From Dakarella massiliensis (lineage in GTDB: Bacteria; Pseudomonadota; Gammaproteobacteria; Burkholderiales; Burkholderiaceae_F), in NCBI RefSeq assembly GCF_001182045.1, contig NZ_CVTY01000006.1, forward strand, positions 420,086-484,085: a DNA stretch of 64,000 bases. The letters are read 5' to 3'. The notes beneath the pieces are model-generated. The model was not told the DNA's origin. It searched no databases and saw only the letters and a program-made list of their open reading frames with translations. A program made the position numbers and the translations under genes. Of this stretch, positions 27,661-35,339 are shown in pieces; within the stretch, counting starts at the first letter, position 1; each line of letters opens with the position of its first letter.

Positions 27661-27715
27661 GCCCCGGATTCTTCCGGGGCCGCGCCTCAGGCGGGATCCT
27701 CTTCCGCCTGGGGCG
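27661..27715 (+). repeat. Two tandem hairpins between lyase and transporter genes
   Basis: GCCCCGGA pairs with TCCGGGGC (27661-27680), then CGCCTCAGGCGG with CCGCCTGGGGCG (27683-27715, one G-T pair). No T run follows, so these look like mRNA processing or stability elements rather than terminators. Confidence 0.5.
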
Positions 27716-27779
27716 AAGCAGCACCTCAGCAGCCTATCACTGCATTACAAAGATCACCGTTCAAAGCGGGGACACAATC

Positions 27780-29204
27780 ATGCCAAAAGCTTCTGCAACC
27801 TCTGGAGTCCAGCTCTGGCGCTGGATCGTACCGATCGCGGTCGGTATCATCATCTGGTTCCTCCCGGTGCCTGCGGGTCTTAACCCGAAGGCGATCCATA
27901 TGCTCGGAATCTTCCTCGGCACCATCGCCGCGATTCTGACTAACCCGATGCCATCCGGCGCTGTGATGATGACGGCGCTCGCGGTCTCTTATTTCTCAGG
28001 CACGCTGACTCTCAGCCAGTCACTCTCCGGCCTCGCGTCCGGCACGGTGTGGATGATTTTCTCGGCGTACGTTCTGTCGCTCGGCTTCGTCCAGTCCGGT
28101 CTTGGCCGCCGTATCGCGTACCTGATGCTCTCGAAGTTCGGCGGTTCTTCCACCGGTATCGCGTATTCGCTGGGCTGCGCTGACCTCGTGATGGCTCCGG
28201 CTATGCCTTCCGTGACGGCTCGTTCCGGCGGCATCATTCTCCCGATCGCGAAGTCCATTAACGATGTGATGGGTTCCACCCCGGGTGAGTCCGGTAAAAA
28301 GATCGGTGATTACCTCATCATGACGTGCTTCCAGTTCACGCCGATCACGGGCGCTCTGTTCCTCACCGGTATGGCCGCGAACCCGCTCTGCGCGCACCTC
28401 GCGAAGGAAGGCCTCGGTGTGGATATCAGCTGGGGCACCTGGCTCTGGGCCGCTCTGCTCCCCGCCGCCATCTGCTTTGTGATTCTCCCGCACGTGACGA
28501 AGTTCCTCGTGAAGCCCACGATGACGAAGACTCCGGAAGCGAAGGCTCTCGGCAAGAAGATGCTCGGTGAGCTTGGCGCTCTGACGCACCAGGAGAAGCT
28601 TGTCGGTGTCGGTTTCATCCTCGCCCTCGTCGGCTGGGCAACCACGATGCTCACGGGTTACGACGCTAACGCGATCGGCCTTGGCGTGGTGGCTTACCTC
28701 CTGATTTCGGGCGCTGTGAAGTGGAAGGACGTCCTTTCTGAAAAGGCTGCCTGGGACACCGTGATCTGGTTCGGCGTCATCATCTCTCTCGCTGGCGGTC
28801 TCACGAAGCTTGGCTTCATCAAGTGGATGTCCGCGACGGTCGCGGCGCAGCTTGTCGGCACGGACTGGCTCATCGCCTTCATCGTTCTCGGCTTCGCTTA
28901 CATCTACCTTCATTACATCTTCGCTACCGCTTCCGGCCACGTGGCTGCCATGTATGTCCCGTTCTGCGCGGTGGCTATTGGCTGCGGCGCTCCGGCTCTG
29001 ATGGTCGCGGTCTGCTTCGGTATCTTCTCGAACTTTATGTGGGGCATCACGGAATACGCAGGCGGCCCGGGCCCGATCTACTTCGGTCAGGGTTACTTCG
29101 AGCGCCCGCGCTTCTACAAGATCAACTTCTGCGTGGTGACGCTTAACGTCCTCCTCGTCTTCATCACCGGCATGGCCTGGTGGAAGCTGATCGGCCTCTA
29201 CTAA
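27780..29204 (+). CDS. DASS-family dicarboxylate transporter (CitT/TtdT-like)
   Basis: A 474-residue polytopic membrane protein of the divalent anion:sodium symporter family, with about 12 hydrophobic segments. Family features include the LTNPMPSGAVMM region, AMPSVTARSGGIILPIAKS (an SNT-like substrate loop in the first half) and MWGITEYAGGPGPIYFGQGY near the end. It should carry a di- or tricarboxylate across the inner membrane, by antiport with succinate or sodium symport. It is co-directional with the lyase 130 bp upstream and ends in a strong terminator, so the pair forms an uptake-and-cleavage operon. Confidence 0.9.
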   Translation: MPKASATSGVQLWRWIVPIAVGIIIWFLPVPAGLNPKAIHMLGIFLGTIAAILTNPMPSGAVMMTALAVSYFSGTLTLSQSLSGLASGTVWMIFSAYVLSLGFVQSGLGRRIAYLMLSKFGGSSTGIAYSLGCADLVMAPAMPSVTARSGGIILPIAKSINDVMGSTPGESGKKIGDYLIMTCFQFTPITGALFLTGMAANPLCAHLAKEGLGVDISWGTWLWAALLPAAICFVILPHVTKFLVKPTMTKTPEAKALGKKMLGELGALTHQEKLVGVGFILALVGWATTMLTGYDANAIGLGVVAYLLISGAVKWKDVLSEKAAWDTVIWFGVIISLAGGLTKLGFIKWMSATVAAQLVGTDWLIAFIVLGFAYIYLHYIFATASGHVAAMYVPFCAVAIGCGAPALMVAVCFGIFSNFMWGITEYAGGPGPIYFGQGYFERPRFYKINFCVVTLNVLLVFITGMAWWKLIGLY

Positions 29205-29253
29205 GAAGACCTGACAGAAATCCAAACTAACTCTCTACTGTTTCTCTCTGTTC

Positions 29254-29290
29254 CCGGAGGGAGTCCGCAAAGGCTCCTTCCGGTTTTTTT
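29254..29290 (+). terminator. Terminator of the lyase-transporter operon
   Basis: CCGGAGGGAG (29254-29263) pairs with CTCCTTCCGG (29274-29283, one G-T pair) and is followed by seven T. Confidence 0.88.
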
Positions 29291-29362
29291 CACAAACCCG
29301 TACTTCTCCGCGACTACAATAGAGGCCGGTTTCCTATGCACACTAGAAAAGAGGATGGGACG

Positions 29363-30091
29363 ATGACTCGCGTACAGCTGAAGGACAGACTGGCTCATAA
29401 ACTGACCCGCGCGATCGCGAGCGGTCTCTATCCGGTGGGTACTCTCCTTCCAGGCGAAATGGAACTGATGAAGCGGGAAGGGGTCTCTAGGTTCACGGTG
29501 CGGGCGGCGCTCGCGCAACTTGAGCGCCACGGTCTCATCCGCCGGACGCCGCATGTCGGGACACGTGTGATCAGCCGCGGATCCACCCAGGGCTTCGGGC
29601 AGCGGCTCTCAACGCTCTCGGATCTCGGCCGCCTCGCGTCGAATAACAAGCGCCGGATCCTCAAGATCGAGGAAGTGGTGATCAGCAAAGAGCGCGCTGA
29701 TTGGATTCACGCGGTGCCGGGTGAAAAGATGATCCGCTTCACGATGGTGCGCGTAGGGGAAAGGGCAGGGGAACCGCCGGTCGCGTGGACGAGCGAATAT
29801 GTGAGCCGCGATCGGCAGGAACTCGTCACCGAGGCCCCGGCTCACCCCGATATCCTGATGATTGAACTCATTCAGTCGGTTTACGGGGACACGTGCGCTG
29901 AGGTGCGCCAGACAATTGAGGCGACAAAGCTCCCCGCGGAACCCGCGGAAGCCCTTCACGCGAAAGAAGGAGAGCCCGCGCTTCGGATTCTCCGGCGCTA
30001 CTTTGATCCGAAGGGGAAGGTGACCCTCATCACCGTGAGCTATCACCCGGGCGAGCGCTACGCCTTCAATCTCACGATTGAGTTGAAGTAG
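29363..30091 (+). CDS. GntR-family regulator (HutC/UTRA type)
   Basis: A 242-residue GntR regulator. The N-terminal winged helix (residues about 5-70: GTLLPGEMELMKREGVSRFT and VRAALAQLERHGLIRRTPHVG) is followed by a UTRA ligand-binding domain ending in SYHPGERYAFNLTIEL. The start at 29363 has GAGG nine bases upstream; an earlier frame start at 29336 lacks one. It follows the lyase-transporter operon after a terminator and probably represses it, releasing on the transported acid. That link is inferred from position only. Confidence 0.9.
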   Translation: MTRVQLKDRLAHKLTRAIASGLYPVGTLLPGEMELMKREGVSRFTVRAALAQLERHGLIRRTPHVGTRVISRGSTQGFGQRLSTLSDLGRLASNNKRRILKIEEVVISKERADWIHAVPGEKMIRFTMVRVGERAGEPPVAWTSEYVSRDRQELVTEAPAHPDILMIELIQSVYGDTCAEVRQTIEATKLPAEPAEALHAKEGEPALRILRRYFDPKGKVTLITVSYHPGERYAFNLTIELK

Positions 30092-30145
30092 CGGACAGAT
30101 TCAAGCAATCCCCAGCTGATTGATCCCCTTCATGCGAAGGGAGGG

Positions 30146-31354
30146 TCAGAGCGACATCCGATGATATTTGGCGGTCAGGGAATCGAGCCATGCGGGCACC
30201 CCGCTTGCCGTGATCCCCCTATCCCGGAGAATCCGCGCGATATCAGTGGCGGTGAGAATCAGAATTTTATGCTTCCCGTCGATCGCTTCCCGATAGGCGG
30301 GTTCTGAAATGTAGCCTGTCGTCACCATGACCCCGAGGTCACGCCGCTGCGTTCGGGAAATCAGGCGTGTCATCTCAGACACTTCAACCCCTTTTTCCGC
30401 CCCATAGCACCGGGCTTCAAGCGCGGCGCTCAGTCTGACATCCGGGTGAACCGTGCCGCCCGTCGTGATCCGATAGCGGCCCGCGGTGTCCCGGCCGCCG
30501 TCCTGCCACTCGCGGCTGAAGGTGAAGCCTTCAAAGTGAGGATCGAGTTTCGAGACGAGGTCCGCCGCGCACTGCTCGAACCCCAGAGGATCATCTTTGA
30601 AGCGTTCCCGGATGAGGCTGAGACACTGCAGCCCCTCCATGTCACTCTGCAGCTGATCAAAGGGAGAGGGGAATTCGGAAAGCCTTGGGGCCTTCAGCGG
30701 GTGAAGCCCCGGGCGGCCTTCCCGAACGAAATCCCGCCAGGCGCGCGGGGCGAGCCTGAGGCTATCCGGATCCCCGTGCCAGAGAGCCCGAAGCCACGCC
30801 TTGGAAACAGGCTGACTCCCGGTATCAAGAATCGTGAAGTACGCCTCGTAATTCTGGAACCGCTCACCGTCCACGGTTCTCCAGTGAGCGGTGAGATCCC
30901 GGTCCGGCGGCCGCCCGGCAGCCCCTGGAGCGGCGAGGCCGAGGAAACGCATATCGCGCCCCGTGCCATGGCGCTTGAAGATAAGAAAAGGCGGAATCTC
31001 AGACCGGTCACCCGCGTGGAGCTTCCCGAACACTTCCTGAAGGAGGAGGTTCCCCTTCCCCCTGGTATCGAGAAGCGATCTCCCGGCCTTTCGGTTGTCG
31101 CCGTAGTAGCGGAGGACACCGGTTTCGGTATCGAGATAGTCGGGCCAGGCGAGCTCACACATCGAGGTGTAAAGGACGATATAAGCGATCCGCTTCGTCC
31201 GCTGGTTATAGACCTTACGGAAGCCTCCAAGATTTGGGCACCCCGGAACTAGCTTCGTGATCACCTCTCCCGCGAGATTCGGGTAAGGACCGGCCTTATA
31301 GACGCAGTCAACAAAAAGATCGCTCTCTTCAAGCGCTTGATAGGGAACTTCCAT
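30146..31354 (-). CDS. AspBHI-like modification-dependent restriction endonuclease, catalytic Lys replaced
   Basis: A 402-residue protein. The N-terminal half matches the AspBHI N-terminal domain that reads modified cytosine (LVPGCPNLGGFRKVY, YGDNRKAGRSLLDT, GKGNLLLQEVF, WRTVDGERFQNYEAYFT). The C-terminal half is an Mrr-like PD-(D/E)XK nuclease with WQDGGRDTAGRYRI, SRTQRRDLGVMVTTGYI and a final ILRDRGI. No methyltransferase is adjacent, as expected for a modification-dependent enzyme. The catalytic motif reads HPDVRLSAALEARCY, so the lysine of the expected E-x-K is arginine (codon CGG); the enzyme may be weakened or inactive. GAGAGG precedes the ATG. It lies 4.4 kb from the CRISPR locus. Confidence 0.85.
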   Translation of the reverse strand: MEVPYQALEESDLFVDCVYKAGPYPNLAGEVITKLVPGCPNLGGFRKVYNQRTKRIAYIVLYTSMCELAWPDYLDTETGVLRYYGDNRKAGRSLLDTRGKGNLLLQEVFGKLHAGDRSEIPPFLIFKRHGTGRDMRFLGLAAPGAAGRPPDRDLTAHWRTVDGERFQNYEAYFTILDTGSQPVSKAWLRALWHGDPDSLRLAPRAWRDFVREGRPGLHPLKAPRLSEFPSPFDQLQSDMEGLQCLSLIRERFKDDPLGFEQCAADLVSKLDPHFEGFTFSREWQDGGRDTAGRYRITTGGTVHPDVRLSAALEARCYGAEKGVEVSEMTRLISRTQRRDLGVMVTTGYISEPAYREAIDGKHKILILTATDIARILRDRGITASGVPAWLDSLTAKYHRMSL

Positions 31355-31532
31355 GCCGGACCTCTCAGGACGTCAGGCCCTTACTCCCTCGTAAAGCAGG
31401 CGGCGCGGGCCGCGCCGCGGGGGTAAGGGCGGATGAGAGAAAGAATAGCAGCGTTTTTAGCTGCGAATCCACAGAAGCCCGGAAGAACACCAGGAACGAT
31501 GTCCTTCTATATAGAAGAACAACCGAACTGAG

Positions 31533-31570
31533 AAAAAAGGGGACCGACGTCATGCCTGACGCCGATCCCC
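31533..31570 (-). terminator. Terminator of the 12-TM membrane protein gene
   Basis: On the minus strand GGGGATCGGCGTCA pairs with TGACGTCGGTCCCC (two mismatches) and is followed by TTTTTT, 30 bp past the stop. Confidence 0.82.
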
Positions 31571-31599
31571 TTCCCCCTGTCAATGCGGAAACTGAAGCG

Positions 31600-33018
31600 T
31601 TACTTCACGGATTCCTTCCGGAACGACTCTTCGAGCTGAGCGCCGCTTTTCTTAAAGAACATCACCATGGCGGCGATCACGAAGACGAATCCTGCCGCGA
31701 TCACCCAGTAGCCGGGGCCCAGCAGCGAGGGGTTCACCACCATGTAGACGAAGCAGCCGATGGAGCAGAGGATCACAGAGACGAGAAGGAGCGTCTGCAC
31801 CGTTTTATTCACGGCGTCTTTCAGGAAGTGCTGCGACAGAATCATCACGAGCATCAGGGCGGGGAGCATCATGAGGCTCACGTCAACATGCAGCATCTTG
31901 AAGGCGAAGCCGAAGTTCCCAAGCACCACGTCTTTCGCGGAGTTATAGAGATCAGCCCGGTATTCCTCGAGGAATCCCATGCCGCCCACTGTCACGAGAA
32001 TGCTGCACCAGGTGATGAAGAGCCCGGCAAGGGTCCGCTTCGACGCGGCGCTGAGGCTGAAGCCCGCGGCCTTCTTGCCGAAAAGAATGGCCCCGAGCAC
32101 GAGGATGCCGCCCGGGAAGAAGAGCGAGCCGATCGTGAAGTCACCGAGATCGATGCCGGCGACGCTCGTCCCGCGGGGCGCGTAGAAGCCCTTTTCCGTG
32201 AAGATATGCGGAATCTGGCAATTGACGCCCCCGAAGGCGTTCACCACCATGATTACCGTGAGGATCGCGAGACCCGCGATCGCGAGCCACTCGCCGAAAG
32301 CCTGAACCCGCGCGGCCGTCCCTTCAAGGTGACGCCCGTATTTCCAGTCGATCACGGAGAGGAGAAGCCCGATCACCGCGACCACGATGAGGTCAGAGTG
32401 GGAGCGAAGGAGGTTATCCTGCCAGTCCTGAAGCGAATAGCCGATGAGGTTCGCGTACCAGACCTGGATGCCGGGCCACTTCCCAAAGTCAAGAATGAAG
32501 CCCGCGAGGTCGCCGATCAGGGCTCCGATGAGTCCTGTGATGACAGCGGCGAGCACAAGGTACCACGCGCGGGTGCCGCGAAGCGCGGTGTCCTTTGTCG
32601 TGAGAAGGCCGTAAGTCAGCGTGATCAGAATGGCGTCAAGCGCGAAAAAGGAAAAGATCTGATACCAGATAAAAAGCTTTGTCTCTTCCATCGAGCGGTT
32701 GACAGCGCCCCCTGTGACGCCGATGAGAACCGCGGCGACCGTGCAGAAGAGAATCACTTTGCGGCAGGTTTTGGTAAGCGTGAAAACTTCCGCGAGAATG
32801 AGTGACGTGATGCCGGCAAGCCCCACCGCCATGCCGTGGAAATACATGGCGCGGGAGTAATCGATCGGCGTTGTCCGGTCGACGAAAAGCGAGAAGGGAT
32901 TCGAAATAAAAACGCTTCCGATCGTGTAAAGGACGAGAAGCGCGAGAAGCCACCGGACCACCTGAGGCCAGGGATGGCCTCCTATCGTCATGAGATCTTC
33001 CTGATTGTCAGTCGTCAT
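31600..33018 (-). CDS. Twelve-TM membrane protein with conserved-looking membrane histidines
   Basis: A 472-residue integral membrane protein with twelve hydrophobic segments by inspection and a charged C-terminus. I do not recognise the family with confidence. Histidines lie in or next to segments 2 (H61, MYFHGMAVG), 6 (H207, RSHSDLIVV) and 10 (H377, MLHVDVSLMM), the helices that hold heme and copper in heme-copper oxidase subunit I. The paired histidines of oxidase helix 7 are missing, so a full oxidase site is absent. It could be a divergent heme protein or an unrelated transporter. It stands alone, downstream of an XRE-cupin regulator, with a 19-bp palindrome in its upstream region. Confidence 0.7.
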   Translation of the reverse strand: MTTDNQEDLMTIGGHPWPQVVRWLLALLVLYTIGSVFISNPFSLFVDRTTPIDYSRAMYFHGMAVGLAGITSLILAEVFTLTKTCRKVILFCTVAAVLIGVTGGAVNRSMEETKLFIWYQIFSFFALDAILITLTYGLLTTKDTALRGTRAWYLVLAAVITGLIGALIGDLAGFILDFGKWPGIQVWYANLIGYSLQDWQDNLLRSHSDLIVVAVIGLLLSVIDWKYGRHLEGTAARVQAFGEWLAIAGLAILTVIMVVNAFGGVNCQIPHIFTEKGFYAPRGTSVAGIDLGDFTIGSLFFPGGILVLGAILFGKKAAGFSLSAASKRTLAGLFITWCSILVTVGGMGFLEEYRADLYNSAKDVVLGNFGFAFKMLHVDVSLMMLPALMLVMILSQHFLKDAVNKTVQTLLLVSVILCSIGCFVYMVVNPSLLGPGYWVIAAGFVFVIAAMVMFFKKSGAQLEESFRKESVK

Positions 33019-33175
33019 AGCGGGACTCTCCTTTTACGCCGGAAGCATCCGGCTGTAGAATTTCGGTCATTATGTTGTTCTCCTTCCGGTTCCCGGGGCC
33101 GGCTCAGCCTCGCTGAAAAAACGGCCTCCCGGAGCGGAATATGAATTGAGCGCGGATAACCTTGAGTGTTATCGA

Positions 33176-33194
33176 AGGTCAATTATATTGACCT
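33176..33194. promoter_or_regulatory. 19-bp inverted repeat, operator candidate
   Basis: AGGTCAAT-TAT-ATTGACCT is perfectly symmetric and lies 158 bp before the membrane-protein start, between it and the XRE-cupin regulator gene. The regulator is a plausible ligand. Nothing else is seen in 33019-33385. Confidence 0.5.
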
Positions 33195-33386
33195 AATCAG
33201 AACAAAATATTAACTTTCATCAAAGGAATCTGCCCTTTTCAGGCAGAAGAAAGAGCGGACTCCGCCTTAAAACCCGCAAAGAGACGGAGAGGAAAGAGGG
33301 GGAAAACCGGAAGAGAACCCCGGTCTTGCCGTGTTCTGAATGGCTTTATCCGGTCGTTTTGATGACCGTCAATCTGAGTTCAGATC

Positions 33387-33415
33387 AAAAAAAGACCTGA
33401 CAGAAGCGTCAGGTC
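33387..33415 (-). terminator. Terminator of the XRE-cupin gene
   Basis: On the minus strand GACCTGAC and GTCAGGTC form a perfect 8-bp stem followed by seven T, 26 bp after the stop. Confidence 0.85.
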
Positions 33416-33440
33416 GGATTGGAGGAAGCGGAGCGGGGTC

Positions 33441-34052
33441 TCAGGCGGCTTTCTCATGCACCGCCATTTTGAAGGTGACGGGGGAGTCCCCGCGGTTCTC
33501 ATAAAAGTGGGGGACATCCGTTCGGGCGGAGGCGGAATTGCCGGCTTTGACCTCAAAGACCCCGCTTCCGACCCCAAGCGTAAGCGTCCCGGATTCCACG
33601 TAAAGCAGCTCCAGCGTCCCGGCTGAATGCGCGTCCGCCTGAAATTTTTCCCCGGGCTTCATTTCCCAGGCCCAGAGTTCTGTCATCTCGGGACCCGCGG
33701 ACCCGGCGAGAAGCCTCGAGGTGCCGCCCTTTTCTCCGGTCCAGAGCACCGGGATATCTTTTCCCTCGATCACGCGGACCTCGGGTCCCGTGTCGACATT
33801 CACGAAATCCGCGACCGCGACTCCCATGGCCGCCGCGAGTCTGCAGAGGAGCGCGATGCTCGGGTTCGCGCGGCAGCGCTCAATTTCAACGAGCATTCCC
33901 TTGCTCACGTCCGCCCGGCGCGAAAGCTCATCAAGCGACAGCTTCTTCTCCTTCCGGTACGCTTTGATCCGGCGGGCGACCGCTTCATTCACCCGGGCGG
34001 CATCCGCCTCGGCCTGGGTCGGCATAGTGACTGAGGATTTTGCTGAAGTCAT
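33441..34052 (-). CDS. XRE-family regulator with C-terminal cupin
   Basis: About 203 residues. The helix-turn-helix LSLDELSRRADVSKGMLVEIE and the following ERCRANPSIALLCRLAAAMG (about residues 30-75) are typical of the XRE/SinR-cupin family (PuuR-like). The C-terminal cupin (about 110-200) includes LELLYVESGTLTLGVGSG and VPHFYENRGDSP. Such proteins sense a small metabolite and repress uptake or amine catabolism genes. No clear ribosome site is present, so the start could be 34052 or 34025; the long open frame to 34298 overlaps a terminator and is rejected. The likely target is the downstream membrane-protein gene. Confidence 0.87.
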   Translation of the reverse strand: MTSAKSSVTMPTQAEADAARVNEAVARRIKAYRKEKKLSLDELSRRADVSKGMLVEIERCRANPSIALLCRLAAAMGVAVADFVNVDTGPEVRVIEGKDIPVLWTGEKGGTSRLLAGSAGPEMTELWAWEMKPGEKFQADAHSAGTLELLYVESGTLTLGVGSGVFEVKAGNSASARTDVPHFYENRGDSPVTFKMAVHEKAA

Positions 34053-34185
34053 AGACGTTTGGAGAAAGTGAGGAGTTTTTCCGATTATCAGGATCCGCCC
34101 CGCTTCCGTCAATCCGGGGGGCGAGAAGAGCGGTGAGGGAAGCGCGGCGGATCCTTCCGCGGGCGAGTGAAGTGACCGGAGGCAT

Positions 34186-34212
34186 AAAAAAACCGGAGCC
34201 GTCTGGCCCCGG
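34186..34212 (-). terminator. Terminator of the MarR-family gene
   Basis: On the minus strand CCGGGGCC and GGCTCCGG (one G-T pair) are followed by seven T, 38 bp after the stop. Confidence 0.82.
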
Positions 34213-34249
34213 GTATTCAGATCGTCACTCTCTATATATAAGAGGCGTC

Positions 34250-34747
34250 TCAGAGCGAATCCGGATCGTTGCAGCCGCAGTCGCAGCCGCAGTTGCATTT
34301 GGGCTTCGGGGTGCTGAGCGTGATGTAGGACTTGTTGAGAAGGGTCTCAAGCGTCCTGATTTCCTCAGGCGACAGCCCGCAGCGCGTCCGGCAGTTCAGT
34401 TTCCGGCGAATCTTCTCAAAGGTCGGCTGGAGCGCGAGCCCTTTTTCCGTGAGATAGAACATGCAGCAGCGGGAATCTTCTTCCGACTTCCGCTTCTCAA
34501 TATAGCCGCGGCCCACGAGCGCCTTCATCGTGAGAGAGGCGGTCGGCTTCGCGCGCGACGTCTGCTCCGCGATTTCGGTGAGCGTGCAGCTCCCGTGCTC
34601 ATAGAGGTAGAAAAAAATGTCCCCGGTGCACGGCGCGATATCGGTCACGCCTTTCCGTGTGAGCTCGCCCTCGATCAGATCATTCACGAAGCGGATCAGC
34701 TGCTCCGCCTGCGCGAGAATCTTCATAAAGGAAATGTCGTCGTCCAT
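34250..34747 (-). CDS. MarR-family regulator with cysteine-rich tail
   Basis: A 165-residue MarR protein: winged helix at about 55-110 (CTLTEIAEQTSRAKPTASLT, then MKALVGRGYIEKRKSEEDSR), flanked by the dimer helices. The tail KCNCGCDCGCNDPDSL carries five cysteines in alternating positions, and four more occur in the body (two in SRCCMF, two in LNCRTRCG). That pattern is unusual for MarR and suggests metal binding or thiol-redox sensing. It is divergent from brnQ but about 590 bp away, so a link to that gene is uncertain. The ribosome site is weak. Confidence 0.88.
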   Translation of the reverse strand: MDDDISFMKILAQAEQLIRFVNDLIEGELTRKGVTDIAPCTGDIFFYLYEHGSCTLTEIAEQTSRAKPTASLTMKALVGRGYIEKRKSEEDSRCCMFYLTEKGLALQPTFEKIRRKLNCRTRCGLSPEEIRTLETLLNKSYITLSTPKPKCNCGCDCGCNDPDSL

Positions 34748-35339
34748 CGGGATCTGTCCAGAGAAGCCCGGAGACCGGAGGGCACTGCCGCCGGCCGCCA
34801 GGGGGGCAATAAATGTATACAGCTATGGTACAGCGGGACGCCGTTTTCTGAGAGGCTTTTGGAGTCTGAGCGCCTATCCTCTCCTTTACTTAGGGGATTA
34901 CGCCCGACGCAGTGGCGTTTTCCGCGTGTTACTATTGATTACAAGGATGCAAATTGCACTCGATCCCGACTTCAGTTTGGAACCCGGGGGCTACCCGCCT
35001 TCAGTTTCCAGCTCTATCAAATAACCGCGGCTCACCCGCCGCGCGTTCGGCAGCCGCCCGATCGGCGCTGCCGGTTCATGCCGACAAACAGGACGCATGA
35101 GAGCGAAAACCAGGAAGGTGAGAGACATAAATCCTCTCTGATGAATGGCTTCGCCTACCCCGTGAAGCCAGTGGCTTTTCTGGTGCCTCATCGGCCTGTG
35201 CCTCAATCCATCCCGTCCGGGCGGCGAGAAAAACCTTCTCACCGCATGGCAACTTTTTATTTCTTTCGATAAAGAAAGGAACTGTTTCTGCGTTCTCCTG
35301 ACCAAAGGGGAACGGATGAACGGTTTCGGACTGTGAACC
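34748..35339. other. 592-bp gap with no supported gene
   Basis: This divergent region lies between marR (-) and brnQ (+). A 25-codon ORF at 34947 has no usable ribosome site. No tRNA, terminator or clear promoter was found. Confidence 0.5.

Noticed and set aside
34947-35024. A 25-codon ORF (MQIALDPDFSLEPGGYPP at its start) upstream of brnQ as a leader peptide
   Set aside because: It has no properly spaced ribosome site and no attenuator hairpin, and lies 300 bp from brnQ.
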